Positions 1 through 12,800 of a DNA stretch of 64,000 bases are shown one piece after another (within the stretch, counting starts at the first letter, position 1; every line of letters begins with the position of its first letter). The stretch is taken from assembly GCF_030445035.2 (NCBI RefSeq), contig NC_080694.1, positions 70,633,147 to 70,697,146 of the forward strand, given 5' to 3'. Origin of the DNA: Dasypus novemcinctus. Its lineage: Eukaryota; Chordata; Mammalia; Cingulata; Dasypodidae. A program made the position numbers and the translations under genes. The notes under the pieces are model-generated. The model searched no databases. It had not been told where the DNA came from and was given only the letters and a program-made list of their open reading frames with translations.

Positions 1-164
1 GAGTTAATATGTGTAGGTTACTTAAAATAGTGTCTGACATGAAAAATGCAGTATATATGCATTTAAATAAAATGAAAAGCATGAACCTTCAGTTGAAGTG
101 TCATGATGACAATTCCGTGTGGTAGCTACTCTCATAAGGTAAATACTCAATAAGCCATACAACC

Positions 165-926
165 CAATTTTTTTTCTTCTTTTGTCTTTATTTTTAAATA
201 TTACATTTAAAAAACATGAGTTCCCCATATACCCCCCACACCGCTCACCCCACTCCTCCCCCCATAACAACAATCTCCTCCATCATCAAGAGACATTCAT
301 TGCATTTGGTGAATACATCTCTGAGCACCACTCCACCTCATGGTCAATGATCCACATCATAGCCCACACTCTACCAGGTTCCACCCAGTTGGCCATGGGA
401 GGACATACAATGTCCTGTAACTGTTCCTATAGCATCACCCAGGACAACTCCAAGTCCAAAAAACACCTCCACATCTCATCTCTTCCTCCCATTCCCTACC
501 CCCAGCAGTCACCATGGCCACTTTCTCCACACCAATGCCACATTTTCTTCGATTACTAATCAAAATAGTTCATGAATAGATTATCAGTAAGTCCACTCAA
601 TTTCATACTCTATTCCTCCATCCTGTGGACCCTGGAATGGTCATGTCCACTCCACATCTGTAACAAGAGAGGGCCTAGATTCCACATGGATGCTGGATGC
701 AATCCTCCCACTCTCAGTTGTAGGCACTCTTGGCTCCATGGTGTGGTGGTTGACCTTCTTCAACTCCATGTTAGCTGAGTGGGGTAAGTCCAATAAACCA
801 GAGTGTAGGAGCTGAAGTCTGTTGAGGCTCATGGCCTGGCTATCACATGGTCAGTCCAGAGATTCAGGTCCCCTGGGTATATATTAAACCCCAGCACCAA
901 CTAGTTCTGGTAAAATGCCTTAGTAG
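165..926 (-). mobile_element. L1 3' end (5'-truncated copy, antisense)
   Basis: This is a 3' UTR fragment of the L1 family that recurs through the window. Read on the minus strand it ends with a G-rich purine tract, a short AT-rich block and a poly-A tail, which appears on the plus strand as the T-run near 170. Near-identical blocks occur in sense at 38083-38662 and 43590-44790. It contains no ORF2; open frames inside it (for example 182-559) are chance. The 5' truncation point near 926 abuts DNA homologous to 59700-59765, so this copy landed after the local OR duplication or only in this arm. The family assignment is inferred from its position after ORF2 in the copy at 38870-43220. Confidence 0.8.
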
Positions 927-929
927 TGA

Positions 930-1609
930 AGAGCATAACACCATTTGCCTCTTAACTCTAGAAATACCTCAGCAACTATGATTTCATAGCTTTCAGTTAG
1001 TATCAGCTTTTGTGCTAAGAAAGGAAAACAAAACAGTTTTAAGGAATTCATTTTCACCTGTTTTATGTCATATTACAATCTGTCAAAAGGGATATAAATA
1101 TGGAAAGAAAATTTTAATAAGTAGAAAGTGTTTTGAAAATCATGATTTTAATTTGCCAAAGGCTGAGAGGGAAAGTAATACACTAATGAGATAGAAAGGA
1201 ATTTTTTTTTTCAGTCTGCCTACATTGTTAATATTTCACAACAATCATGACAATTTGTTTAGGTGATATCTTTGTTCTTGAAATGGACTTTATTTCTTTT
1301 ATTTAGTGCTTACTATGTCATTGGCTTTAATTAATTATTTATCTTCCTGCACGGAGAACAATAACCATGACATAGCTCATAAAAATTCTCCTAATTAATA
1401 TGTGGGTTATCATTTCTTTTCTCAATTGAGTTATCATTACCCTAAGTTAAATTTTATGAAAAAAAAAATAACAATGAAAATAATAATTTTAATGATTACC
1501 TTAAAATGGGTTAACCAAAAGAGATAACACAGATGAACAGTCCTAAATATTAACCACAATGGCGACATAGGTATATTTTTACATCTGGTTTCATAGAAGA
1601 ACACGTTAG

Positions 1610-1664
<55 letters not shown>

Positions 1665-1888
1665 TTTACTGATACCACAAAAACCAGCTTAGCATTTGGG
1701 TTCCATGTCTAGTGTCCAATGTGTCCACCTTTCCCTTATAATACCTATTAATGCTTGACATTCCCATTTAACTTTCCTGTATCATATTCTGTCTTCACTA
1801 CACATTGTCATCAATATGAGAGTCAGGGTACATGGACATTTCAGCTATCTCATGACTTGTATTTATGCCTCAGAAGAGTTCACTGTGT
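930..1888. other. 3' flank of OR12D2-like gene
   Basis: No gene is seen here. On the minus strand this is the downstream flank of the OR gene. It aligns by eye, in opposite orientation, with 58809-59765 downstream of the OR pseudogene; shared landmarks include ctagagttaagag and aacttagggtaatgataac. It contains the TA microsatellite at 1613-1660. Confidence 0.75.
1613..1660. repeat. (TA)n microsatellite
   Basis: About 24 uninterrupted TA units. The matching place in the other arm of the OR duplication, near 59033-59055, has only a short imperfect AT-rich segment. The expansion is therefore specific to this arm. Confidence 0.95.
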
Positions 1889-2824
1889 TCACTCATGTGA
1901 GAGCTTCCTTCTGATCACCCAATTCAAGGCCCCCTTCACCTTCTTGTTTCTCAAGGTATAGATCAGTGGATTTAGTACTGGAGTCACCACACTGTACATG
2001 ATGGCAATGACCACGTCCTGTTCTATGGAACTGCCTGAAGCAGGACTAACATAGATTATGAGAGCAGGAGAGTAGAAAAGAATAACTACCATGAGGTGGG
2101 AAACACATGTGGACAGTGCTTTGTGAGGCACACTGCAAGAATGAGTCCTGAAGAAGAGGTAGATGAGAATGTAGAAATAGGAGAGAAGTGTCAGAGAGAA
2201 GGGGACCATAGTAATGGTGCCTGTGACAGTATTAAGCAGCCACTTGTTGAGGTTAGTATTCCCACAGGCCAGTTCTAGCAGTGGTTTAACATCACAGAAG
2301 AAGTGACGGATATGGTTGGAACCACAGAGGTTCAAGTGAGAGGTCATTATGGAGTGCATCAAGGCATGGAAGAAACCAATGCCCCAGACTATGCTGGCCA
2401 TCTGGATGCAGAGTTGTTGATTCATGATGGTGGTGTAATGAAGTGGTTTGCAGATAGCCACAGAGCGATCCAAGGCCATCACACCCAACAACAAGGCCTC
2501 CGTGCTGCCCAGGAAGTGGAAAAAATGCAGTTGGCTTATACATCCCAAGAAAGAAATTGCTTTGTGTGAAGAGATTAAATTTTCCAGCAACTTGGGCAGC
2601 ATCACCGTGGAGAAGCAGATATCTAGGCATGAGAGGTTTCCCAGGAAGAAGTACATGGGAGAGTGGAGTCTTGAGTCAGAGATGACGATCATCAGGATGG
2701 CCCCATTCCCAGCCACATTGCAGATGTACATGATGAGGAAAACAATAAAGAGAATAGGCTGCAGCTCTTGGATATCTGTCACTCCCAGCAGGAAAAATTC
2801 AATGACTGACGTTTGATTCAGCAT
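1889..2824 (-). CDS. OR12D2-like: Olfactory receptor, OR12D2-like, intact
   Basis: Odorant-sensing class A GPCR of the olfactory sensory neuron membrane, coupling to G-olf in the known family. The single coding exon gives 311 residues, the normal OR length. Visible motifs: N-glycosylation sequon NQTS at residues 3-6, GN at 40-41 in TM1, LHSPMYFF 53-60, MALDRSVAIC 116-125 (DRY region), KALSTCVSH 235-243 before TM6, and PVLNPLIY 282-289 in TM7. C95 and C187 are in place for the extracellular disulfide. I chose the ATG at 2824 because it matches the MLN start remembered for human OR12D2. The six-residue upstream extension starts at a TTG and translates a pyrimidine tract ending in cag, which looks like a splice acceptor. 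No break is seen. The locus is homologous over a longer span to the pseudogene at 57868-58808. Assignment to the OR12D subfamily is firm; strict orthology to OR12D2 is inferred. Confidence 0.93.
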   Translation of the reverse strand: MLNQTSVIEFFLLGVTDIQELQPILFIVFLIMYICNVAGNGAILMIVISDSRLHSPMYFFLGNLSCLDICFSTVMLPKLLENLISSHKAISFLGCISQLHFFHFLGSTEALLLGVMALDRSVAICKPLHYTTIMNQQLCIQMASIVWGIGFFHALMHSIMTSHLNLCGSNHIRHFFCDVKPLLELACGNTNLNKWLLNTVTGTITMVPFSLTLLSYFYILIYLFFRTHSCSVPHKALSTCVSHLMVVILFYSPALIIYVSPASGSSIEQDVVIAIMYSVVTPVLNPLIYTLRNKKVKGALNWVIRRKLSHE

Positions 2825-2840
2825 CCCTGGGAGAAAAGGC
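2825..2840 (-). promoter_or_regulatory. Probable splice acceptor just before the OR start codon
   Basis: Read on the minus strand, a pyrimidine-rich run ends in ccttttctcccag, followed by gg and the ATG. OR genes usually have untranslated 5' exons spliced to one coding exon, so this would place the coding-exon boundary only two bases before the start. The same arrangement, ttacttctag then tg then atg, is seen in the pseudogene at 57850-57870. Confidence 0.5.
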
Positions 2841-2842
2841 AA

Positions 2843-3394
2843 AATACCATCTAGGAAATTCTAGTTATGGAGGGTCAAATGCTTCCAGCCCAGGATCTTT
2901 GTCCAAGAAAAAACTGCTTTGAAGGTGAGTATGGTAGTATTAAATGACCCCGTACACAGAGCTTTTACAGGTAATAGGCCATTAGATTGTTAATTAGTAA
3001 GATTTCTTGTTGAATTACTCAATCTTCCTCTCATTTTTAGACTATTCATTAATATTTCCCTTCTCTCAGAGTTTTATGTTGCCAGTCTAATGTCCTCTCT
3101 GGCTGTGAACATCCACAATTTTATTCAGCTTTCCTCTTCCTGAGTCAGTTCTAATGGGATGAAATTTTTAATGTACTCCACCACAGTTCTCTCAAAAGCC
3201 AAATAAGTAACTAGCAGTGCTATTTTATGAGTATGACAATGATTGAAATGGAAAGTCTAAGATCATGTATATTACTAGAAGGAATGCTAAAAATTTTAAC
3301 ATAGGAATATAAGGTATTGAAACACCATGTAAAAGATGAATATGGGAGATACTGCATGCATATATATATATATATGACTGTTCTTTACATAATA
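2843..3394. other. Upstream flank of OR gene, no gene seen
   Basis: Intron or upstream DNA of the minus-strand OR gene. The part up to about 3020 matches, inverted, the sequence at 57690-57867 upstream of the OR pseudogene; a shared landmark is agctctgtgt followed by gggtcattta. Beyond that I see only AT-rich unique DNA and a short TA run at 3358-3375. Confidence 0.6.
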
Positions 3395-3645
3395 TAATTT
3401 TAAATATACTAGAAAGAAGGAAAAGTAACAGCTATGTATGGCAGCCGAGGCATAAAGAGAGTGAGAGGTGATGAATTGCTATGTTTTTTGTTGGTTGTTT
3501 TTATTGGGCTAATGAAAGTTCTCTGGAAGTGATTGGGGTGATGAATGCACAAACATGTGATTTTGCCAAATACCACTGATTGTACTCTTTGGACAGATTT
3601 ATGCTTTCTAAATATGTATCAATAAAATTTAAAAAAAGAAAAAAA
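3395..3645 (+). mobile_element. Old L1 3' end remnant
   Basis: The block ends with ccactgattgtactctttgg, then aataaaattt and an A-rich tail, the 3' terminal pattern I associate with older mammalian L1 subfamilies. No ORF2 is attached. The 5' boundary is approximate. Confidence 0.5.
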
Positions 3646-4002
3646 TGATGGAAATTCACCAGAGAAATTTTGAAATCTAAGATAAACTATGGAATATATT
3701 TAGTAGTATAAGTGAAAGAACATGTAATCATCTTTTGTATAAAATATTCCACACTAAGGAAAGTTGTTAATAGGGTAGAATACAAATATTTTTTTTAATG
3801 CATGATTGTTGTTTGTTTGTTTTTTAGTTCCCAACTGAGGAAATTTTTAATTAGAACTGTGATGACTACTTTTGCTTTACATCTAAGTGGGTACAGTTGT
3901 AAATGTGGAGGAGTGCTGTTCAGCTGCAGTCTTGCCTTTACCTCATGCATCTTTCAACCATCCCAGAGAGCCCCTGCAGCCAGCACTTTTCTGGTACATG
4001 TT

Positions 4003-4483
4003 TTTTTTCCCCCCACAATCTCTTTATTTTTTTTTTTAATGTTATATTAAAAAAATATAAGAGGTTCCCATATACCTCCCACCCCCCTCACCCCACTCCT
4101 CCCACATCAACAACCTCTTTCATCATTGTGGCACATTCAACGCATTTAGTGAAAACATTTTGGAGCTCTGCTGCACCACATGGATAACAGTTTATATTGT
4201 AGTTTACACTCTCCCCCAGTCCACCCAGTGGGCAATGGCAGAACATACAGTGTCCAGCATCTGACCCAACAATACTACCCAGGACACTCCAAGTCCTGAA
4301 AATGCCCCTACATCACATCACTTCTTCCCTTTCCCTGCCCTCAGCAGCTATCATGACCACTTTCTCCACATCAATGCTATAATTTCTTCCATTACTAGTC
4401 ACAATAGTTCCATACTGAAATATCAGTAAGTCCACTCTAATTCATAGTCTATTCCTCCATACTGTGGATTATTTTTAAATCTA
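4003..4483 (-). mobile_element. L1 3' end (5'-truncated, antisense)
   Basis: Same 3' UTR family as 165-926. The T-run at 4028-4038 is the poly-A tail. The C-rich tract after it (accccactcctccc type) is the complement of the terminal purine tract. The fragment stops near 4483, within the block that corresponds to about 600-625 of the first copy. Confidence 0.8.
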
Positions 4484-6325
4484 CATCTTGTCTAATAAAA
4501 AAAAGTAAAAAAAAAAAAAGCTAATTAAGAAATCATCTGAAGGATTGTAACTTACCAAAGTGGACAGGGATGAACTATTCAGAACCATGACTATGTTAAT
4601 AAACACAAAGTGCTTTAAAATAGTGATATTGACTTTTCTTCAATGTAAATAGTCTCAGAGGCAAACTCTGACCCCTTCCTGACTCTTACCACTGGAAGCA
4701 TGCTGAAGTCTTGTGTGGGGTTGGAATTGAACCCACATTATTTAGATGTTAGCCTGAGGGGCAAATGGAATTTTTCTTTGCCTTATCAGCTTGTAAATTT
4801 AGTCTTCATATAATATGAGCCTTTACATTATCTCAAAACAGGATCCCCAAATTACTTCTTGATGACAATGTTATTTTATATCTTTTCTGTGGTTTCCCTG
4901 GGACTCTTCCATTTCCAGATACTTGCATCCCTGTTAAGAAGATCTTTCCCTGAAAGGACTGAAGAGTTCCTCCTTTAGTTCACACAACGACTTCTCTGTG
5001 AGATGTCCAAGACTTCAGCCCCCTTGACATCTTATCTTCTTTTATACCTGTTTCCTTATGTCTTGTTTTTATTTTGCTTTAAATAAACTCACACTTCAGA
5101 TATTAAGGTAAAATCCACCTTCAGTCAAATGTACCTTTTTCATGTGTAATTCCATTAAATTGGCACCATGGAAGTCTGTCTGCCTTATATCAATCCTCCA
5201 AATCCCTGTAAGTTTTCAGAACCTATGAACTGAAAAATGTGTTTTCTCTTTATGCCCCCCTTTTTTATCAAATAAATTCATTTTTCCTAGACAAGTAATG
5301 AATTAATTTTCATTTCATTTGCAGAATTGAAGCAATAGTGATTTCTTCAGTGATGTTAAGATTCTTGAAGAAATGGAAATAAGCTAATTATAACAAGGTT
5401 CAATATTTGACTGAATTTGGTCTGTTTACAGAAAGGCAGACAAACTTTTGAATCATCTTGGCTCTACTGTTTGTCCAGTACTTAACACTATTTCCCCTAG
5501 TTTCACTCATAAAAACAGACATACTTTGTGATGTAGCTTCCACTCATACATTTCCCATCCTTATATATTGGATTGGCTGTTATTGGGAAGGAAGATACAA
5601 TGATACATAAGAACTGTAGAAGAATGTGAGGAACTGTTAGAACAAAAACTGCAAGGAATTCCAAATAGTGATGCAGATATTGGGAAGTGTTCTAAAAAGA
5701 AGGAATCATTTAAGGTATGAGAAATCATTGATGGGAGAAGAAAATAATTTGAGGTTACTAGATAAAAATTTGAATGAACTTGAAAGCACTTTTAGGAAGC
5801 CCTTGTGATTCTAGGTTCTATAAGAAATTTGGAAAAATTATCTAATATGTAATACACATCTTTTAAGGATTGCTTTCAAAAATCTCAGAAAAGATTGTTC
5901 ATAGATATATATCTTAAAGTTTTTAACATCCTTGTTTGAAATAAAGATGATAGGCCCAATATCATTTTTGAGTCTCTGACTCAAAAAATATAACTGTATT
6001 AAAATCTCTTGAAGAAAGAAACCTTTTCCTAACTTTTAAAGAAAATTAGTAATCAGACTCCTCTTACTAAATGATTTTGTGACAATTTTAGTATTTAAAC
6101 TATACAGACTTGCTTTGGAAATATCTAAATTACTAGGCACATTGAATTGAGAATGGGATACTGCAAAAAATGTGGTAATTAAAGTTTCTCCATAACCCCT
6201 AATGTCAAGGAGTAGCCCACTCTAATACAGGAAATTGGTTTTAAATCTTGGCACTTAACTTTAGTACTAGCAGGAAGACAGCTTGCTCACTATAGATAGT
6301 TACTAGGAAAATTCCTAGTTTTCTA
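4484..6325. other. Unique AT-rich DNA, no gene seen
   Basis: I found no open coding region with recognisable domains, no RNA gene and no clear repeat family here. Confidence 0.5.
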
Positions 6326-6329
6326 TTTC

Positions 6330-6545
6330 TTTTTTATTATTTTTTATTTTATTTTTAATTATCTTTTTAAAAGTAAATAGATCACTCAAAATGTTACATT
6401 AAAAACATAAAAGGTTCCCATAAATCCCACTCCCCACCCTCCACATCAATCATTTTTGAATTATATTTTTTGAAGATAGATTACTAAAAATGTTACATTA
6501 AAAATATATGAGGTTCCCACATACCCCCCTTCACCCCACTCTTCT
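6330..6545 (-). mobile_element. Two tandem L1 3' tail fragments, antisense
   Basis: Two stretches, about 6345-6450 and 6460-6545, each contain the motif tgttacattaaaaa, then a gaggttccca or aaggttccca block and a C-rich run. They look like two very short L1 3' tails in the same orientation. The bases tctatttcttttt before and tctattttttctta after the pair could be a degraded target duplication. Confidence 0.6.
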
Positions 6546-8218
6546 ATTTTTTCTTACTTACTGAGCATTCAGACTTCCAGGCAACAAAGCTTTTCAGGAT
6601 TACACTTACAGTGATCATAAACAGATGAACATTATTTAATATCATAATTAAGGTTGAGTTGCAGCATAGTTTCTTCATCCTCAAAAACTTCTCTCCTTTT
6701 CAGAATTCTGCATGCCTTTTTAGGAATGATAGATTTCTAGATTTATAAATCCTGAGACATAGTGTCCCCTGGGTACTGAGAAAAATGTTGTAAGAATAAA
6801 CAGGTTATTCCCCACACGTGCAAGATGAGGCGGCATCTTTGGGGAATTCGTTTCTTGAATTTCATTTTTTTTTCCCATTCTTTCCATTTTCTAGCCTTCC
6901 AAAGTGTTTTCCTTGGTTTCAGCACCATGGATAACACCACAAATGTCACTTGCCTTCTCTATCTTCTTAGTGGCATTTACTTTGATTTCCTAGGACAGAG
7001 GTGTGGATTGACTTTCTCATATTGGGCACTCCCTTGGAAAATAGTCTCATATAAAATGGAAAGAAAATTGGTCATAAAAGTTAGGAAATGCAAGGCAATT
7101 ACATCACATTGTTCTGTACATTCAGATGATTACATTTAACATCCTCATTTTTTATTATATAAGTTTAATGGGAAATAAAGAAAGATTAATCAATAGAAGC
7201 ATTAATTTCTGTTCCTCCAGAATATGACTATTTGCTTTTGGTAATAACATGAAGTTTTTTCCCTTAATATTGGGTCCAAAAGCTCACATTTCTGTGTTTT
7301 GGAAATGGTCGCAGAATAGTTCTGTATAATTTTGAAATCTAGGCAAACTTTCTATTATAATAACTGTTTTTAATGCTTTATTCTGTGTCCTTTTTTTCTA
7401 TTGCGTTTATATTCTTGTTAATTTGTAGGAGAGTTAAGTGTATAGTCATTGCATTAATAATTCTCTTATTTAATGCTGAAAATATGATAAAATTAAAGAA
7501 CAGTCAAGGTGCAAGTTATTGTTGTGATCCTCAGTATGTATTATCTCATTTAATTCTTTTAAAAATCCAGTAATAGATACTGATATCATTCCGTTTTTAG
7601 CTAAAGAAAACTGACACTAGTGGTGCTAATTAAATGACTCAGTCTCTTTTGTTGTAGTTTAAAATTATTTCTTTGATAAATTTCTTGATATAAACCATCA
7701 TTTCATCAACTTCAAAAGTGAGGAAATAATTCATAGCCTAATGTGCTTCAGAAAATAATATTTATCATTTATAAAAATGTACATTCAGTTTGAAATGAAT
7801 ATATTTTAAGAAAGTTCAAACATATACAAACATTGCTTGATTTAAAAAAATACATTAATTTTGTTGAGAATATTTGCACTAAAAGGCCCTTTAATTTACC
7901 AATGGTTTAAACACTAAACTGCTTTAAGTTGAAATTACTTTATTCCAGTCTAAAGAGTGATTAAGACTCATGCTGAGCCCACACATGGCCGCTTCTTTTA
8001 CAACAAAGAGGATAAGAGGGGACATGTAATTTCAAGAGAAAACATGCTGGGCAGACAATCAACAGGTATCCCTGGTAGAAAATCTTAAACATGAGGCCCA
8101 GTCCTCTTCTGTATTCATTCGTTAATTATTCTCCCCAGAAAATATGCTATATTGGTGAATACTTAGAGAAGGCTCTTTCAAAGGACTCAGGAGAATCACT
8201 ATAATTGTTAATATTTTC
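6546..8218. other. Unique DNA with a possible MIR trace
   Basis: No gene is recognised. Open frames at 6825-7139 and 7373-7573 have no domain signature and run through AT-rich sequence. The segment near 7525-7615 (tatctcatttaattctttt, then a fragment like the MIR element's lost-base-count motif) may be a decayed MIR, but this is weak. Confidence 0.4.
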
Positions 8219-9815
8219 TAAACATATTTTTTATTGTTTAAGAGGATACTTAGATTACATAAAATATTACATTAAATAATATAAGGAATTCCCATATGCC
8301 CCACTCCCCACACCTTCCACTTTCCCCTACATTAGCAACTTCTTTGGTTAGTGTGGTACATTCATTGCAATCAGTGAACACATTTTGGAGCATTACCAAG
8401 AAACATGGATCATAGTTTACATTGTAGTTTACACTCTCTACCACTCAATTCTGCAGGCTATGGCAGAATATATAATGGCCTATATCTGTCATTGCAATGC
8501 CATTCAAGATATGGCTGATGGATGTTACTCTCTTGCTTGCAGTTATAGACTCTCTCTATTAGTTGGTATGTTGGTTATCCATCCTCAGCTCCTTGTTAGT
8601 TGTTCTGGGTCAGTCCCGTGACATGGAGAGCAGGTGTTGCAACTCTGCTGAGGCTCAGGGTCCAGATGGCACACTGAAATTCCAGACTCAAGACTCTTTA
8701 CATACATCTACCAACTCCAGCACCAAATACAGGTCCAAATAGAAGGGACAGAAGAGGCATGTGTAGAGATGTCACAATTTAGTCCAACTCTGTCACACTC
8801 AGGAGCACACACTCCAAAGTAGGGCCTGTTGGCAAGGCACCAAACTCCAGCGTTATCTGCCATGAACATAGGACTTGGGAATCTCCAGAGCCCTCAGGAG
8901 CTCCACTATTTGGGGTATTAACTACTTTGACTGTCTATAAGATCCTCCTGAGATGTGCTAAAGCATTACCCCAGGGATGACTTCCTGACTCATTTTGAAG
9001 TCTCTTTGCCATAAAAACTCATTTGTCTTTATCTCCCCCCTCTTTTTATTCAAGGCCTTTTTCCAGTTGCATTGCTAGTTGGTACTTCATAGTAATTCCC
9101 TCGGTGTTAGGGAGGCTCATACCTGGGTGTCATGTCCCACCCTGGGGGGAAGGTAATGCATTTATATGCTGTTTGGCCTAGAGAAAGGTCACTTTTTAGA
9201 AGCATGGTGGCTCTCCATAGGTAATGCTTAGGGACCCTACAACACTAGGCTAGGTTGCCATTGCAAGAGCAAAGGCTCATAAACACAGTCATCAATATCA
9301 AGGGCCCATCAATTGGACCATCCTTCAGTAGTCATTGCACCTGTATGTGGGGGATTATTGTTGTTCCATTAGAGAATGAGGAAGAGCACCCTATGATGGG
9401 AATTCAATATTCTTTTTTTTATTTTGTGAATCTTTACCCCCTGTGACAATGCCCCCAAGAACATTTTACACATTTACATACCTTATATGTATGCCCAGGT
9501 GAACTTCCTCCCATGTATCACCCATCACTGATACTCCACACCATTGATCCTGCATTGTCACAGTTTTAACGCTTCTGTAATCCAAAATTTCTTCAGAAAT
9601 GAAGCAAAGAATATCAGCAAATACAATTAATAGGAAAATGAAATAATAATGATAGTTTTAAACATAAGAAATTAAACACATAATTCAGAAAAACTAAATA
9701 TAAAATAAAAAATAGGATATTAAAAATGATGAAAAATATTAAAGAATTTTTTTGACATTTTGACTCTTCATCACTGTAATATCTGTTGTCCTGTATGTAC
9801 AGTGACATATTATTC
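8219..9815 (-). mobile_element. L1 3' UTR, longer antisense copy
   Basis: The element begins on the plus strand with the complement of the tail (ttacataaaatattacatt), continues through the shared 3' UTR, and runs to the AT-rich upstream part of the UTR near 9640-9760. That upstream part resembles, in reverse complement, 36520-36600 and 48050-48200. The boundary with the next L1 near 9815-9830 is not sharp. Confidence 0.75.
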
Positions 9816-9829
9816 CATTTATTCCTGTT

Positions 9830-12800
9830 TCATCCTCTTTTTAATTTTTGTCTTCAAAGAAGTTTTAGGTCACAATGATGTCACATACAGAATACAGGGC
9901 TCCCATATACCCAACTTCCTCACCCTTTTCCCCCTTCCCTTTGTCATAATCTTATTATATGTATATGGTACATTTGTTACAACTGATATACAAATATTAA
10001 AACATAGCTACCAACCTTGGTCAAAGGTTTACATTATGATTTATATTTTGGTTCACATATTTAATAAATTTTGATGTAATTTAATATGGTCTGGATCCAT
10101 CATAGCAAGATCATGTAGAACACATCCATCGCCCTGAAAATGCCCCTGTTTCATCTATTCTATTTCTCCCTCCCCCTCTCTTTGGGACCTTTGTCAAACA
10201 ACAGTCATCAGTGATTGAAGGGCAGGATTCATAGTTACTTGCAACAACACTGAGGGCTTGACATACTGGTCTTCCCTCCCCTATTATAAACCACCCATGC
10301 TCTAGAGAGACACCCACCCCTATGTTTGAGAACACATTGAGCCTCCCCAGGATGAGAGTCAAACTCCTCCCCACCTATTATTTTGGTCTCCACCCACTGA
10401 TACAACACACTATGTCAAAATGATCACCCACACATGCTCTAGAAGAATGCCACAGGTGCACCCTGTCCTGAATGCACCTCCAACCAACACCCTAAACCGT
10501 AACCTTCCCTCGTCATGTTGCCATTAGAGCATTCTCAGCATTGTAGTTTCAACCACATACCCGCCAATCCTCAGTGTCTATCTCCTTCATCACCCAACCT
10601 TCCCCCCTCCCCAGTTCCATGGACCTTTCAGATGACCCTACCCACCCTACCCCTGTCAAACTTTCACCACCTAAACCAGTAGTATCATTATACTCTTGTC
10701 ATATCCCTTCACTGAACAACTACTCATTTACACCTCATCACAGATTTCTTCCATATGGGTGTTAGCTCACAACCTTCTTCTCCCTTTCTATTTCCTGTAA
10801 ACCTATCTTTCAGTCTCTAGCACTCTGAGTCAGATTGATTTGCTTATTTTGTTTTGGTGAGGTCATGTAATATTTGTCCTTTGATGCCTGGCTTGTTAAA
10901 ATCATTATAAAGCCCTTATGATTAATCCATGTTATCCTGTGTGCCAGTATTGTATTCCTTCTTATAGCTGAGTAATATTCCATTTTATGTATATACCACA
11001 TTTTATTTATCGACCCATCTGTTGATGAGCATTTGGGTTGATTCCACCTTTTGACAATAGTGAATAATGCTGCTATGAACACTAATTTGCATATATTTGT
11101 TCATATTCTTGCTTTGAATTCTTCTGGATATATACCCAGTATATTTCAATTGCTGGATCGTATGTCAGATCTATAGTTAGTTTTTTGAGGAAATGCTAAC
11201 CTGTTCTCCATAATGGCTGGACCGTTCTGCATTCCCACCAGCAGTGGATGAGGGTTCCCATTCCTCCACACTCTATCCAACATTTATAGTCCTATGTTTT
11301 TTAATGGTCACCAGTCTAATGGGTGTAAAATGATATCTCATGGTAGTTTGGATTTGCATTTCCGTAATAGCTAGTGATTTTGAGCATTTTTTTTTGTGTT
11401 TTTTCTTGTATTTCTTCTTTCTTGAAATGTCTGTTCAAATCACTTTCCAATTTTGTAAAATGGGTTGTTTGTCTTTTTTCTTTTTGAGATATAGGATTTC
11501 TTTATTTATGCTGGATATTAGGCTTCTATCAGATATATGGTTACCAAATATTTTCTCCCATTGGGTAGGCTGTCTTTTCACTTTCTTGACAAACTCCTTT
11601 GAGGTACAAAAGTTTTTACTGAGGAGGTGCCATTTTTCTATTTTTTTTCACTGCTTGTGCTTTGGGTGTAGAGTTGATTAAAATTTTTCCTATTACAAGG
11701 TCCTGTAAATGCTTCCCTACATTACCTTCCAAAGTCTTTATGGTCTTGGCTCTTATATTTAGACCTTTGTTCATCTTGAGTTGATTTTTGCCTAAGATGA
11801 GAGCTGGTGTTCCTCTCTCACTTTTTTAGATATGGATATAGAATTCTCCAAGCTGAAGAGACATTTCTTTCCCAGTTGAGTGGGCTTGGTGTCCTATCAA
11901 ATAATACATGACTGTATATGTAAGGCATTACTTTGGAACCCTCAATTTGGTTCCATTGGTAGGTATTTCTATCCTTGTGCCAATATCATGCAGTTTTGAC
12001 CACTGTAGTTTTGTAGTATGTTTTAGAGTCATGTAGCATGATTCCTCCAATTTCATTTTTCTTTTTCAATATGTCTTTGTCATTTTGGGGCCTCTTCTCC
12101 TTCCAAATAAACTTCATAGTTTTTCCAATTCAGTAAAAAATGCTGTGTTGATTTTTATTGGGATTGTATTAAATCTGTAGATCAGTTTGGGTAGGATACA
12201 CATCTTAATAAAGTTTAGTCTTCCCATCCATGAACAGGAAATATCTTCCATTTATTTAAGTCTTCCTTGATTTCCCTTATTAGTGTTGTGCAGTTTTCTG
12301 AATGTAAGTCACTTACATCTTTAAATTTATTCCTAGGTATTTGATTTTTATTTACTATTGTAAATGGTACTTGTTTCTTGATTTCCTCCTCAGACTGATC
12401 ATTGTTGGTGTACAGAAATGTTACTGATTTTTATGCATTGATCTTATAACCTGTGACTTTGTTGAGCTCATTTATAAGCTCTAGAAGCTTTGTTGTAGAT
12501 GTCTCAGGCCTTTCTTTGTATAGGATCATGTCGTCTGCAAATAATGAAATTTTGACTTCTTCCTTTCAAATTTAGATGCCTTTTTTACATTTTCCTTGCC
12601 TCAGTGCTTGAGAAAGTACTTCTAACACAATTTTAAATAGGAGCAGTAATAAGGGGCATCCTTGTCTTGTTCCTGATCTTAGAGAGAAATCTTTTAGTAT
12701 TTCACCATTTTATATGATGTTAGCTGTGGGTTTTTCATATATACCCTTCATCATGTTGAGGAAGTTTCTTTCTATTTCTAGCCTTTCCAGTGTTTTTATC

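Noticed and set aside
182-559. Open frame of 125 codons near the window start
   Set aside because: It is antisense to an L1 3' UTR, which is noncoding and present in many copies here.
2292-2816. Open frames on both strands within the OR gene
   Set aside because: Shadow frames of the OR12D2-like exon; they have no start context or domain of their own. The same holds for 22889-23619 and 58128-58575.
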